NCBI GenBank assembly: GCA_029558905.1
Contig: JAKQCX010000013.1
Coordinates: forward strand, 1-48,205
Source: Pseudomonadota bacterium
GTDB taxonomy: Bacteria > Pseudomonadota > Gammaproteobacteria > Burkholderiales > Thiobacillaceae
DNA length: 48,205 nt
Reading direction: 5' to 3'
In this document: positions 31,345-40,087 of the stretch, in pieces
Layout: every line of letters starts with the position of its first letter
How positions within the stretch are numbered: position 1 is the first letter of the stretch
The notes under the pieces: model-generated
What the model saw: the letters and a program-made list of their open reading frames with translations, nothing else
What the model was told of the DNA's origin: nothing
Database searches by the model: none
Position numbers and translations under genes: made by a program

Positions 31345-33306
31345 ATGAGCACTGTTTCACTTGTCAATGAGCTGGAGGCCTATAGCCGTTGGCGCGAGGA
31401 CCTGTCACGGGGCATCGCGGACTATCGCGCGTGGCTGGGCCGGGAAGACCTCAATGATGCGCAGCGCGACCTGCGACTGCAGCAACTCCTGGACCGTCTG
31501 GCCGAGGACAAGCTGTACGTGGCCTTCATCGCCGAGTTCTCGCGCGGCAAGTCCGAGCTCATCAACGCCATCTTTCTTTCCGACCTGAAGCAGAGGCTGC
31601 TGCCCTCCACCGCGGGCCGCACCACCATGTGCCCCACCGAGTTGCTCTACGAAGCAGGCAAGCCGCCCATGATCGAGCTGCTGCCCATCGAGACTCGCGC
31701 CTCCAATGCCAGCGTATCGGAATACAAGCGCTATCCGGACGAGTGGATCCCCGTACCCATCGATACCCGCTCACCGGAAAACGTGGCCTTGGCCATGAAG
31801 GAGGTCTGCCGCGTGAAGCAGGTGACGGCGGAGGAAGCCAGCCGCTATGGCCTGTACAACCCGGATGACGCGGATTCCAGCTACACCCTGAACGAGGATG
31901 GCAGCGTCACCATCCCCGCCTGGCGCCACGCCATCATCAATTTTCCCCACCCCTTCCTGGAAAAGGGCCTGGTGGTGTATGACACCCCTGGCCTGAACGC
32001 CATCGGCGTGGAACCGGAGCTCACCTTCAACCTGCTGCCCAACGCGCACGCGGTGCTGTTCGTGCTGTCCGCGGACGCTGGCGTCACGCGCTCGGACATC
32101 GATGTGTGGCGCAGCCATATCTACGCCCATGGCAACAATCGGGGACGGCTGGTGGCCCTGAACAAGATCGACGGGTTATGGGATGACCTGAAGAGCCCGC
32201 AGCAGATCCAGGCGGAAATCGACAATCAGGTCAAGGCCAGTGCCGAGCTGCTGGGTGTGAGCGCCAGCCAGATTTATCCCGTCTCGGCCCAGAAAGGGCT
32301 GCTAGCCAAGATCAGCGGCGACGCGCAACTGTTGCGCAGGAGCCAGTTGCTCGAACTGGAGCGCGCCCTGTCCGAGGAACTCATCGCCGCCAAGCAGAGC
32401 ATCGTGCGCGATCAGACCGAGGCGGAAATCTCCGTCCTGCTGGACAACAGCAATGCCCTGCTGGATGGGCGCCACCAGGGCATCGAGGAGCAGCTGGCCG
32501 AGCTCAAGGGATTGCAGGGCAAGAACCAGGATGTGGTGGAACACATCATGAGCCGGATCGCCAACGACAAGGAATTGTTCGAGCGGGGCCTGCAGCAGTT
32601 CCAAGCCCTACGCTCCGTGTACTCCCAGCAGAGCATCAAGCTCTTCTCGCAGATCGGCATGGACGTGCTGCGCAACGAGGTGCGCCAGGCGCGGGAAGCC
32701 ATGACCGCCAGCCACTTCACCAAGGGCATGCGCGAAGCCATGAATGGCTTCTTCTCCGGCATGGATGCCCATCTCGACGCGGCGCACGCGCAGATCGAGG
32801 AAATCAACCGCATGATGGAGGCCATGTACCGCAAGCTCAATCTGGAACACGGCATCAACCTGGTGAGCATCCCGCCCTTCTCCGTGCTGCGCTACCGCAA
32901 GGAACTGCAGCGCCTGGAGGAAACCTACGAGCGCCACTTCAACAATTTCTACACCTTCCTCACCACCGAGCAGTACACCCTAACCTCCCGCTTCTTCGAG
33001 ACCCTGGCCACACGCGTGGTCCAGGTATTCGAGATCCTCAACCGCGATGTGGAGCAATGGCTGAAGGCCATCATGTCGCCCATGGAAAGCCAGGTAAGGG
33101 AACACCAGATGCAGTTGCGCCGCCGTCTGGAGAGCGTCAAGCGCATCCACAAGGCGGCGGACACCCTGGAAGACCGCATCGGCGAGCTGGAACAGATGCG
33201 GCAGGACGTGACCCGTCAGGTCGAAGAGCTGTCCGCCCTGCGCGCGCGCATCCAGCAGACCCTGGCCGCGGTGGTGCACGACGAAGCCGCGGCCCTGGCG
33301 GCCTGA
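31345..33306 (+). CDS. Bacterial dynamin-like GTPase
   Basis: The 653-residue product has GGAGGGG upstream of the ATG. G1 AEFSRGKS at 63-70 (first Gly replaced by Ala), G2 in TAGRTTMCPTEL, G3 DTPG at 213-216 and G4 NKID at 273-276 define a dynamin-type GTPase. Residues about 340-650 are long helices and coiled coils, as in the stalk of bacterial dynamins. No transmembrane helix is evident, so membrane contact would be peripheral. Members remodel or guard membranes. It stands alone, not next to a second dynamin gene. A flagellar-type promoter precedes it. Confidence 0.85.
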   Translation: MSTVSLVNELEAYSRWREDLSRGIADYRAWLGREDLNDAQRDLRLQQLLDRLAEDKLYVAFIAEFSRGKSELINAIFLSDLKQRLLPSTAGRTTMCPTELLYEAGKPPMIELLPIETRASNASVSEYKRYPDEWIPVPIDTRSPENVALAMKEVCRVKQVTAEEASRYGLYNPDDADSSYTLNEDGSVTIPAWRHAIINFPHPFLEKGLVVYDTPGLNAIGVEPELTFNLLPNAHAVLFVLSADAGVTRSDIDVWRSHIYAHGNNRGRLVALNKIDGLWDDLKSPQQIQAEIDNQVKASAELLGVSASQIYPVSAQKGLLAKISGDAQLLRRSQLLELERALSEELIAAKQSIVRDQTEAEISVLLDNSNALLDGRHQGIEEQLAELKGLQGKNQDVVEHIMSRIANDKELFERGLQQFQALRSVYSQQSIKLFSQIGMDVLRNEVRQAREAMTASHFTKGMREAMNGFFSGMDAHLDAAHAQIEEINRMMEAMYRKLNLEHGINLVSIPPFSVLRYRKELQRLEETYERHFNNFYTFLTTEQYTLTSRFFETLATRVVQVFEILNRDVEQWLKAIMSPMESQVREHQMQLRRRLESVKRIHKAADTLEDRIGELEQMRQDVTRQVEELSALRARIQQTLAAVVHDEAAALAA

Positions 33307-33333
33307 GGCCCGCGGAGCGAGGCGCGGCCGGGC

Positions 33334-33594
<261 letters not shown>

Positions 33595-33623
33595 TCAAAT
33601 CGCTGGCAAGTCTTTTCCAGGTC

Positions 33624-34106
33624 TCAGGCCTGGTAGCGGGCGGCCAGGCGCTCGGCCACCCCAGGGTGGACAAAGGGTCGCACATCGCCTTGCAGGCGTG
33701 CAATCTCCCGCACCATGCTGGCGGAAACGAACATGTGCTGCTCCGCCGGCGTGAGGAACACGGTTTCCATCTCCGGTGCCAGGCGGCGATTCATGCCTGC
33801 CAGCTGAAATTCGTATTCGAAGTCGGATACGGCCCGCAGGCCCCGCAACACCATGCGGGCCCCCTGGCTGCGCACGAAGTCCACCAGCAGCCCCCGGAAG
33901 GGCTCCACACGCACGCCATCCAGCCCGGCCAGGGCCAGGCGCACCAGTTCCACCCGCTCCGCCATGGCGAAGCAGGGCACCTTGGGGGTGTTCTCCGCCA
34001 CCGCCACGATGACCCCATCGAACAGACCCAGGGCACGCCGGATCAGGTCTTCATGACCGCAGGTGATGGGATCGAAGGTACCCGGATAGACGATGACCCG
34101 ACTCAA
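33624..34106 (-). CDS. coaD: Phosphopantetheine adenylyltransferase
   Basis: The product has 160 residues, start MSRVIVYPGTFDPITCGHED. The nucleotidyltransferase T/HxGH motif (TCGH) and the C-terminal VSASMVREIA (ISSTxVR type) are present. It performs the penultimate step of CoA synthesis. The start overlaps the rsmD stop by 4 bp. Confidence 0.96.
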   Translation of the reverse strand: MSRVIVYPGTFDPITCGHEDLIRRALGLFDGVIVAVAENTPKVPCFAMAERVELVRLALAGLDGVRVEPFRGLLVDFVRSQGARMVLRGLRAVSDFEYEFQLAGMNRRLAPEMETVFLTPAEQHMFVSASMVREIARLQGDVRPFVHPGVAERLAARYQA

Positions 34107-34672
34107 GCCAGCTCCAGTAGGCAGAAATGGGACAGGCCCGCCTTGCCCTGACGCAGCACGCGCAGGCCCAAGGGCTCCAGCACCTCCGGTGCCGGGGGCC
34201 TGGGTGACTCGATGTAGATTCTACCCCCGGGGCGCAGGCGCGTCCTGGCATGCGGCAGGGCCTGGTCGAGCAGGCCGGCGCCGAAGGGTGGGTCCAGGAA
34301 GATGACATCGAATGTCTCCCCCGTTCCGGCCAGGTAGGCCAGGGCATCCACGCCCAGGACCTCCACCCCACCGAGGCCCAGCTCCCGCGCATTCCCACGC
34401 AGGGCCGCCAGGACCCGGGGGTCCCGCTCCAGCAACAGCACCCGGACCGCGCCCCGGGAGGCAGCTTCCAGGCCCAAAGCGCCACTGCCGGCAAAGGCAT
34501 CCAGACAGCGCCGACCGGCCAGGTCCTGTCCCAGCCAATTGAACAGGGTCTCGCGCACCCGGTCCGGCGTGGGACGCAGGCCGGGCACATCCGGGAAGCG
34601 CAGCAGCCGGCGGCGCTGCCGGCCGGCGATGATGCGCACCCGGTTAGTGCCGCCCTTCGCCAAGCTGTCCAC
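34103..34672 (-). CDS. rsmD: 16S rRNA (guanine966-N2)-methyltransferase
   Basis: The 189-residue form starts at a GTG at 34,672; a shorter form from the GTG at 34,639 (VRIIAGRQRRR) fits other family members equally well. SAM motif DAFAGSGALGLEAASRG and catalytic DPPFG are present. The long form overlaps the upstream M16 gene by 29 bp. Gene order rsmD-coaD is standard. Confidence 0.94.
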   Translation of the reverse strand: MDSLAKGGTNRVRIIAGRQRRRLLRFPDVPGLRPTPDRVRETLFNWLGQDLAGRRCLDAFAGSGALGLEAASRGAVRVLLLERDPRVLAALRGNARELGLGGVEVLGVDALAYLAGTGETFDVIFLDPPFGAGLLDQALPHARTRLRPGGRIYIESPRPPAPEVLEPLGLRVLRQGKAGLSHFCLLELA

Positions 34673-35975
34673 CCACCACCACGGTACTCAGGGCCTCGGG
34701 TCGGATCCGTCGCTGGAAGGCATCCAGGATCCCCGCACGGGTCACGGCTTCCACCTGGGGAATGTAGGTCTCCAGCCAGTTCAGGGGCAGCTGATAGAAA
34801 CCGATGACCGCCAGGTAATCCAGTATCTTCTTGTTGCTGTCCAGGCGCAGGGGGAAACCACCCACCAGGTTGTTCTTGGCCTGAGCCAGTTCAGCCTCGT
34901 CGGGACCTTCCCGCAGATAACGGGCCAGCACCTCCTGCACGGTGCGCAGGGCCTCCCGCGTGGTCTCCCGCCGGGTCTGCAAGCCGATCTGGAAGGGACC
35001 CGCCGCCTGCATGGGCTGGAAATAGCTGTACACGCTGTAGGCCAGGCCCTTCTTCTGGCGCACCTCCTCCATGAGGCGGGAATCGAAGCCACCGCCCCCC
35101 AGGATATAGTTGCCCACCAGCAGGGGGAAATAGTCCGGGTCGTGGCGCGTCATGCCGGGCTGGCCCAGGAACAGGTGGCTCTGGCTGGCGGGATGGGCGA
35201 TGACCTGCTGCGTACCGGGCAGAGCGGTCGTGACGGGGGGAATGGGAGGCGCCGCCTCGCCGGGGGGCAGGTCCGCGGCCAGATGCTCCGCCAGGGCCTC
35301 CGCCTGTGCGCGACTGATGTCTCCCATGATGGCGAGGCTCATGTTGCGGGCCCGGTAATACGTCTGATGGAAGGCCGCCATGGATTCTGGGGTCAGTCGG
35401 GCCACGCTCTCCGGCTCTCCCGCCTCCGGCAAGGCATAGGGGTGCTCGCCGTAGATTGCCGCGCTGAAGGCCTTCTCGCCGATGATCTCCGGCTTGGTGG
35501 CGGCCTCACGCAGGGCGGCGATGGCGCGGGCCTTTTCCCGCTCCACCACGGCCGCCTCGAAGTGGGGCGTCGTCAGGACCGCCCGCAGCACGGCCATGGC
35601 CTGCTCCAGCTCGTGCGCGCTGCTCAGGCTGCGCAGCTTGAAGCCGGCCCGGTCCGCATCGAACTGGCCGGAGAACACGGCACCCACGTCCGCCAGGCGC
35701 TCCGCGATATCACGCTCGGAATAGCTCCCTGCCCCCAGGACCATGACATGTCGGGTGAGGCTGGCCAGACCGGACAGCTCCCTGCTGTCGCGGGCGCTGC
35801 CGGCAGGAAAGTCCACCTCCAGGTCCAGCATGGGCAGGTCGTGGTTTTCCACGAAATACACCCGCGCCCCCTGCGAGGTCCGCCAGTGCTGGATGTCCAG
35901 GCCGGCACAGGCCGGACCTGCCGCCAGGATCAGAACCGCGGCCAGCAGCCGCATGCACAGGTCTTTAGCGGACAT
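34644..35975 (-). CDS. M16-family peptidase-like protein, catalytically inactive partner
   Basis: The product has 443 residues from the ATG at 35,975, with a signal peptide ending near PACAG. M16 fold throughout (SRLMEEVRQKKGLAYSVYSY). The HxxEH zinc motif is replaced in the context LTRHVM, so it should lack activity. Such subunits pair with an active M16 subunit, here the gene just upstream, to form the periplasmic chamber. Confidence 0.9.
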   Translation of the reverse strand: MSAKDLCMRLLAAVLILAAGPACAGLDIQHWRTSQGARVYFVENHDLPMLDLEVDFPAGSARDSRELSGLASLTRHVMVLGAGSYSERDIAERLADVGAVFSGQFDADRAGFKLRSLSSAHELEQAMAVLRAVLTTPHFEAAVVEREKARAIAALREAATKPEIIGEKAFSAAIYGEHPYALPEAGEPESVARLTPESMAAFHQTYYRARNMSLAIMGDISRAQAEALAEHLAADLPPGEAAPPIPPVTTALPGTQQVIAHPASQSHLFLGQPGMTRHDPDYFPLLVGNYILGGGGFDSRLMEEVRQKKGLAYSVYSYFQPMQAAGPFQIGLQTRRETTREALRTVQEVLARYLREGPDEAELAQAKNNLVGGFPLRLDSNKKILDYLAVIGFYQLPLNWLETYIPQVEAVTRAGILDAFQRRIRPEALSTVVVGGQLGEGRH

Positions 35976-37389
35976 GGCCACCTCCCACGCCGCTTTGCGG
36001 GTGTACGCCCTCGCCTTCCTGCAGGGGTTGGGGATCCAGCATGGCCACCGTGAGCCGGTCGTCCACGAAGAACTTGGCCGCCACGGCCTGAACCTCCTCG
36101 GCGCTCACCGCCTTGAGGCGCTCAAGGCGAGTCTGCTGGTCACGATAGTCCAGCCCCAGCGTGATCCATTCACCGATCTGCATGGCCTGATAGAACAGGG
36201 AATCCTGCTGGAATACCTGTGCCGCCAGCACCTGGGCCTTGACCCGGGCCAGCTCAGCGCCACTGACGCCATCCCGGGCCACGCGCGCGATCTCGGCCTT
36301 GAGCGCGGCTTCCACCTCGTTCACCGCGTGGCCCTCCGCCGGCGTGGCCTCCACCATGAACAGGGACGGTCCACGCGACAGGGGGTCATAGTCCGCGCCC
36401 ACCGACATGGCCAGTTTCCCGTCCCGTACCAGGGCCTGGTTCAGGCGCGCCGAGGCGTGCCCGTCCAGCACCCCCGCCAGGATCTCCAGGGCATAGGTCT
36501 CCCGGTCTGCAGCGGGATCGCTCAGGCGTGGCGCCTGCCAGGCCAGGGCCACCACTGGCAGTCTCGCGGGTGCCTTGACGATCAGGCGGCGCTCGCCTGC
36601 CTGTACCGGTTCCTGCTGCGGCTTGCGCACGGGCAGCGGGCGGCTGGCGATGGAACCGAAGTACTGCCGGGCCCAGGCAAATACCTGCTCCGGCTCCACA
36701 TCCCCGGCCACCACCAGGGTGGCGTTGTTGGGGGCGTACCAGCGCGCATACCAGGCCCGGACGTCTTCCAGGGTCATGTGGCGCAGGTCATCCATCCAGC
36801 CTATGACGGGGCGGCGATACGGGTGGGTCATGAAGGCACTGGCCATGAGGGCCTCCCCCAGCCGGGCCTGGGCATCGTCCTCGGTGCGCAGGCGGCGTTC
36901 CTCCTTGACCACCTCGATCTCCTTGGCGAACTCCCCGGCGGGGAGGGCCAGATCGACCATGCGGTCAGCTTCCAGCTCCAGGGCCAGTGGCAGGCGATCC
37001 TTTTGCAGGGTCTGGAAGTACACGGTCTTGTCCCGGGAGGTGAAGGCATTCTCCCGCCCGCCGGCGGCGGCGATGCGCCGGGAAAACTCACCCGCCGGCA
37101 CCTTGCGCGTACCCTTGAACATCATGTGCTCCAGCACGTGCGCCACGCCCGTGGTGCCGTTGAGCTCATCCATGCTGCCGGCCCGGTACCACAGCTGGGA
37201 CACCACCACCGGCGCGCGCCGGTCCACCTTCACCACCACGCGCATGCCGTTGTCCAGGGTCGTTTCCCGGATATTCCCCGGACTGTTCTCCAGGGCGTTT
37301 CCTGCCTCACCGGCCTGGGCCGCCAGGGCCAGGGCCGTACCCAGAAAGAGCAGGACGATACGCCGCATCATCAAGGGCAACAAAGACAT
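35965..37389 (-). CDS. M16-family zinc peptidase, active subunit
   Basis: The product has 474 residues from the ATG at 37,389. The signal peptide is about residues 1-27 (ending LALAAQAG). The inverted zinc motif is HVLEH at 84-88, with the distal Glu in EIEVVKEERR. It overlaps the inactive partner by 11 bp. A periplasmic peptide-degrading enzyme related to PqqL; substrates unknown. Divergent from ftsY. Confidence 0.92.
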   Translation of the reverse strand: MSLLPLMMRRIVLLFLGTALALAAQAGEAGNALENSPGNIRETTLDNGMRVVVKVDRRAPVVVSQLWYRAGSMDELNGTTGVAHVLEHMMFKGTRKVPAGEFSRRIAAAGGRENAFTSRDKTVYFQTLQKDRLPLALELEADRMVDLALPAGEFAKEIEVVKEERRLRTEDDAQARLGEALMASAFMTHPYRRPVIGWMDDLRHMTLEDVRAWYARWYAPNNATLVVAGDVEPEQVFAWARQYFGSIASRPLPVRKPQQEPVQAGERRLIVKAPARLPVVALAWQAPRLSDPAADRETYALEILAGVLDGHASARLNQALVRDGKLAMSVGADYDPLSRGPSLFMVEATPAEGHAVNEVEAALKAEIARVARDGVSGAELARVKAQVLAAQVFQQDSLFYQAMQIGEWITLGLDYRDQQTRLERLKAVSAEEVQAVAAKFFVDDRLTVAMLDPQPLQEGEGVHPQSGVGGGHVR

Positions 37390-37472
37390 ATCCAACCTTT
37401 CACGAACGGGTCGCATGATAGAATTCACGCGATTTTCCCACAGCCAGTGACCCCCTCGGACAGCCCTTCCCC

Positions 37473-38471
37473 GTGTTTGGTTTCTTGAAGCCCGGCGCCA
37501 GGCCAGACCCCGCTCCCACGACGCCGGCGTCCGCCCCCACGCAGGATGTCGTCACGCCGAAACCGGGCTGGGCCCAGCGCCTCAAACAGGGTCTGAGCCG
37601 TACCCGCGGCGCCTTCACCGGCCAGATCGCCAGTCTGTTTGGGGCCGGGGCGAAGATCGACGAAGCCCTGTTCGAAGAACTGGAAACCGTGCTGCTCACC
37701 GCCGACGTGGGAGTAGAGGCCACCCAGCACCTGCTCACCCAGTTGCGGGCCCGGGTGAGGCGCGACAGGCTCAGCGAGGCCAGCCAGCTGCAGGCGGCCC
37801 TGAAGGCGGAACTCGGCACCCTGCTGACCCCCCTGGAGTCCCCCCTGGACACCCGCGCGGCCAAGCCCTTCGTCATCATGCTGGCGGGGGTCAACGGCGC
37901 CGGCAAGACCACCACCATCGGCAAGCTGGCGCGACGCTTCCAGGCCCAGGGCCTGACCGTGCTGCTGGCCGCCGGCGACACCTTCCGTGCCGCCGCGCGC
38001 GAACAGCTCGCGGAATGGGGCCGGCGCAACGCGGTGGAAGTCATCCAGTCCCAGTCCGGTGATCCGGCGGCGGTGATCTTCGATGCCGTGCAGGCCGCCC
38101 GGGCACGAGGCATCGACATCGTCCTGGCCGATACCGCCGGTCGCCTGCCCACCCAGCTGCATCTCATGGAAGAGATCAGCAAGGTGAAGCGCGTCTTGCA
38201 GAAGGCCGACCCCGGCGCCCCGCACGAGGTCCTGCTGGTGCTGGACGCCAACATCGGCCAGAACGCCCTGGCCCAGGTCAGGGCGTTCGATGAGGCCCTG
38301 GGCCTCACCGGCCTGGTGATGACCAAGCTGGACGGCACCGCCAAGGGTGGGGTCATCGCTGCCTTGGCCAAGAAACAACCCGTGCCCGTGCGCTTCATCG
38401 GGGTGGGAGAGGGCCTGGAAGACCTGCAGCCCTTCCGGGTACAGGAATTCGTGGATGCCCTGTTCGCCTGA
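37473..38471 (+). CDS. ftsY: Signal recognition particle receptor FtsY
   Basis: The product has 332 residues from a GTG. A short Pro/Ala-rich A domain (residues 1-30) precedes the NG GTPase core: G1 GVNGAGKTTT from residue 139, DTAGRLPT, and TKLDGTAKGG. It receives SRP-bound ribosomes at the inner membrane. The acidic A domain is much shorter than in E. coli, as in other betaproteobacteria. It begins the ftsY-ftsE-ftsX run. Confidence 0.96.
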   Translation: MFGFLKPGARPDPAPTTPASAPTQDVVTPKPGWAQRLKQGLSRTRGAFTGQIASLFGAGAKIDEALFEELETVLLTADVGVEATQHLLTQLRARVRRDRLSEASQLQAALKAELGTLLTPLESPLDTRAAKPFVIMLAGVNGAGKTTTIGKLARRFQAQGLTVLLAAGDTFRAAAREQLAEWGRRNAVEVIQSQSGDPAAVIFDAVQAARARGIDIVLADTAGRLPTQLHLMEEISKVKRVLQKADPGAPHEVLLVLDANIGQNALAQVRAFDEALGLTGLVMTKLDGTAKGGVIAALAKKQPVPVRFIGVGEGLEDLQPFRVQEFVDALFA

Positions 38472-38477
38472 GCCGGG

Positions 38478-39131
38478 ATGATAGAGATCAGCGACGTCAC
38501 CAAGCGTTATCCCGGCGGACACGAAGCGCTCTGCTCCCTTTCCCTGGCGATCGGGCAGGGGGAGCTGGTGTTCCTCACCGGCCACTCCGGGGCCGGCAAG
38601 AGCACCCTGCTGAAACTCATTGCCGCCATCGAGCGGCCCACCAGTGGCCACGTCATCGTCAAGGGGCAGAACGTGGGGCGCATGCGCCGTGCCGCCCTGC
38701 CCTTCTTCCGCCGCAACATCGGCCTCATCTTCCAGGATCACAAGCTGCTCTACGACCGCAGTGTGTTCGACAACGTCCTGCTGCCGCTGCACATCCAGGG
38801 CCTGACGGGCAGCGGCGCGTTCAAGCGGGTGCGCGCCGCCCTGGACAAGGTGGGGCTGCTGAAGAAGGAACGTGCCCGGCCCATCACCCTGTCCGGTGGA
38901 GAACAACAGCGCCTGTGCATCGCCCGCGCCATCGTCAGCCGCCCCGCCCTGGTACTGGCGGACGAACCCACCGCCAATCTGGACGAGGCCTACGCGCGGG
39001 ACATCATGGACATGTTCCGCGCCTTCAACGAGGTGGGCGTCACCCTGCTGATTTCCACCCACGACCACGACCTGATCCGGCGCTATGGCGGACGCAACGT
39101 GCAACTGGCCCATGGCCGGCTGATGACATGA
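38478..39131 (+). CDS. ftsE: Cell-division ABC ATPase FtsE
   Basis: The product has 217 residues, start MIEISDVTKRYPGG, 6 bp after ftsY. Walker A GHSGAGKST at 35-43, signature LSGGEQQR, Walker B VLADEPTANLD. With FtsX it controls periplasmic amidase activation at the septum. Confidence 0.96.
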   Translation: MIEISDVTKRYPGGHEALCSLSLAIGQGELVFLTGHSGAGKSTLLKLIAAIERPTSGHVIVKGQNVGRMRRAALPFFRRNIGLIFQDHKLLYDRSVFDNVLLPLHIQGLTGSGAFKRVRAALDKVGLLKKERARPITLSGGEQQRLCIARAIVSRPALVLADEPTANLDEAYARDIMDMFRAFNEVGVTLLISTHDHDLIRRYGGRNVQLAHGRLMT

Positions 39132-39141
39132 GACGCCCGTC

Positions 39142-40050
39142 ATGAAGGCCTGGCTCGGGCATCACCTGCACAGCCTGAAAACCGCGCTGCATCCGTTTCG
39201 TGATGCTCCCCTGGCCACCCTGTTCACCGCACTGGTCATCGGTGTGGCCGTGGCCCTGCCCGTGGGCCTGTACGTGCTGCTCGGCAACCTGGAGCGGGCC
39301 GCCGGCGGCGTCAAGCCGGATGCCGAGGTCACCCTGTTCCTGAAGAGTGGCATCGGCGAACCCCAGGGTCGGGAACTCGCGTCCCGTCTGGGCCGGGACG
39401 CGGACGTGGCGGACGTGCGCTTCATCAGCCGTACCGAGGGCATCGACAAGCTGGAGGCCCTCGGCCTGGCGGACATCACCGCTGGACTGCCGGAAAACCC
39501 CCTGCCCCACACCCTGGTGCTCAAGCCCAGGGAAGAAAACCCACAGGCCATGGAAGCCCTGGCCACGCGGCTCAGGGGCCTGCCCGAAAGCGACCGTGTC
39601 CTGCTGGACACCGACTGGGTCAAACGCCTGGCCGCACTCATGGACCTGGGCCAGGATCTGGTCTTCATGCTTTCCGCCGTGCTGGGTCTGGCCCTGGCCG
39701 CCATCACGGCCAACACCATCCGTCTGCAGATCTACGCGCGGCGGGACGAGATCGAAGTGGCGCGCCTGATCGGTGCCACGGACCGCTTCATCCGCCGACC
39801 CTTTCTGTATTTCGGCGGTCTCCAGGGCCTGGTGGGCGGCCTGGCTGGCTGGGCTCTGGTGTTGCTTGGCCTGGCCCTCATCGAGGGCAGCGTGCAAAAG
39901 GTGGCGACGGCCTACGGCGCCAGCTTCCCACTCCATGGGCTGGGGCCACTGGAACTCACGGTCGTGCTGACGCTCAGCATGATCCTGGGCTGGCTGGGCG
40001 CCTTCTTCGCCGTGGGCCAGACCCTGCGCAAATTGGAAAGCACGCTCTGA
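39142..40050 (+). CDS. ftsX: Cell-division membrane protein FtsX
   Basis: The product has 302 residues. Four membrane segments are visible: one near residues 18-45 (LATLFTALVIGVAVALPVGL), then, after a periplasmic loop of about 120 residues, three more in the C-terminal half. It follows ftsE by 10 bp. rpoH, which often comes next, is absent here. Confidence 0.95.
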   Translation: MKAWLGHHLHSLKTALHPFRDAPLATLFTALVIGVAVALPVGLYVLLGNLERAAGGVKPDAEVTLFLKSGIGEPQGRELASRLGRDADVADVRFISRTEGIDKLEALGLADITAGLPENPLPHTLVLKPREENPQAMEALATRLRGLPESDRVLLDTDWVKRLAALMDLGQDLVFMLSAVLGLALAAITANTIRLQIYARRDEIEVARLIGATDRFIRRPFLYFGGLQGLVGGLAGWALVLLGLALIEGSVQKVATAYGASFPLHGLGPLELTVVLTLSMILGWLGAFFAVGQTLRKLESTL

Positions 40051-40087
40051 GCCCCCTCCCGCGCGGGCTGCAGGCACGGCGAGCCGA

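Noticed and set aside
35743..37488. 581-codon plus-strand frame opposite the M16 genes
   Set aside because: Antisense shadow in high-GC DNA; the M16 frames carry the motifs.
37425..39143. 572-codon minus-strand frame opposite ftsY/ftsE
   Set aside because: ftsY and ftsE are unmistakable on the plus strand.
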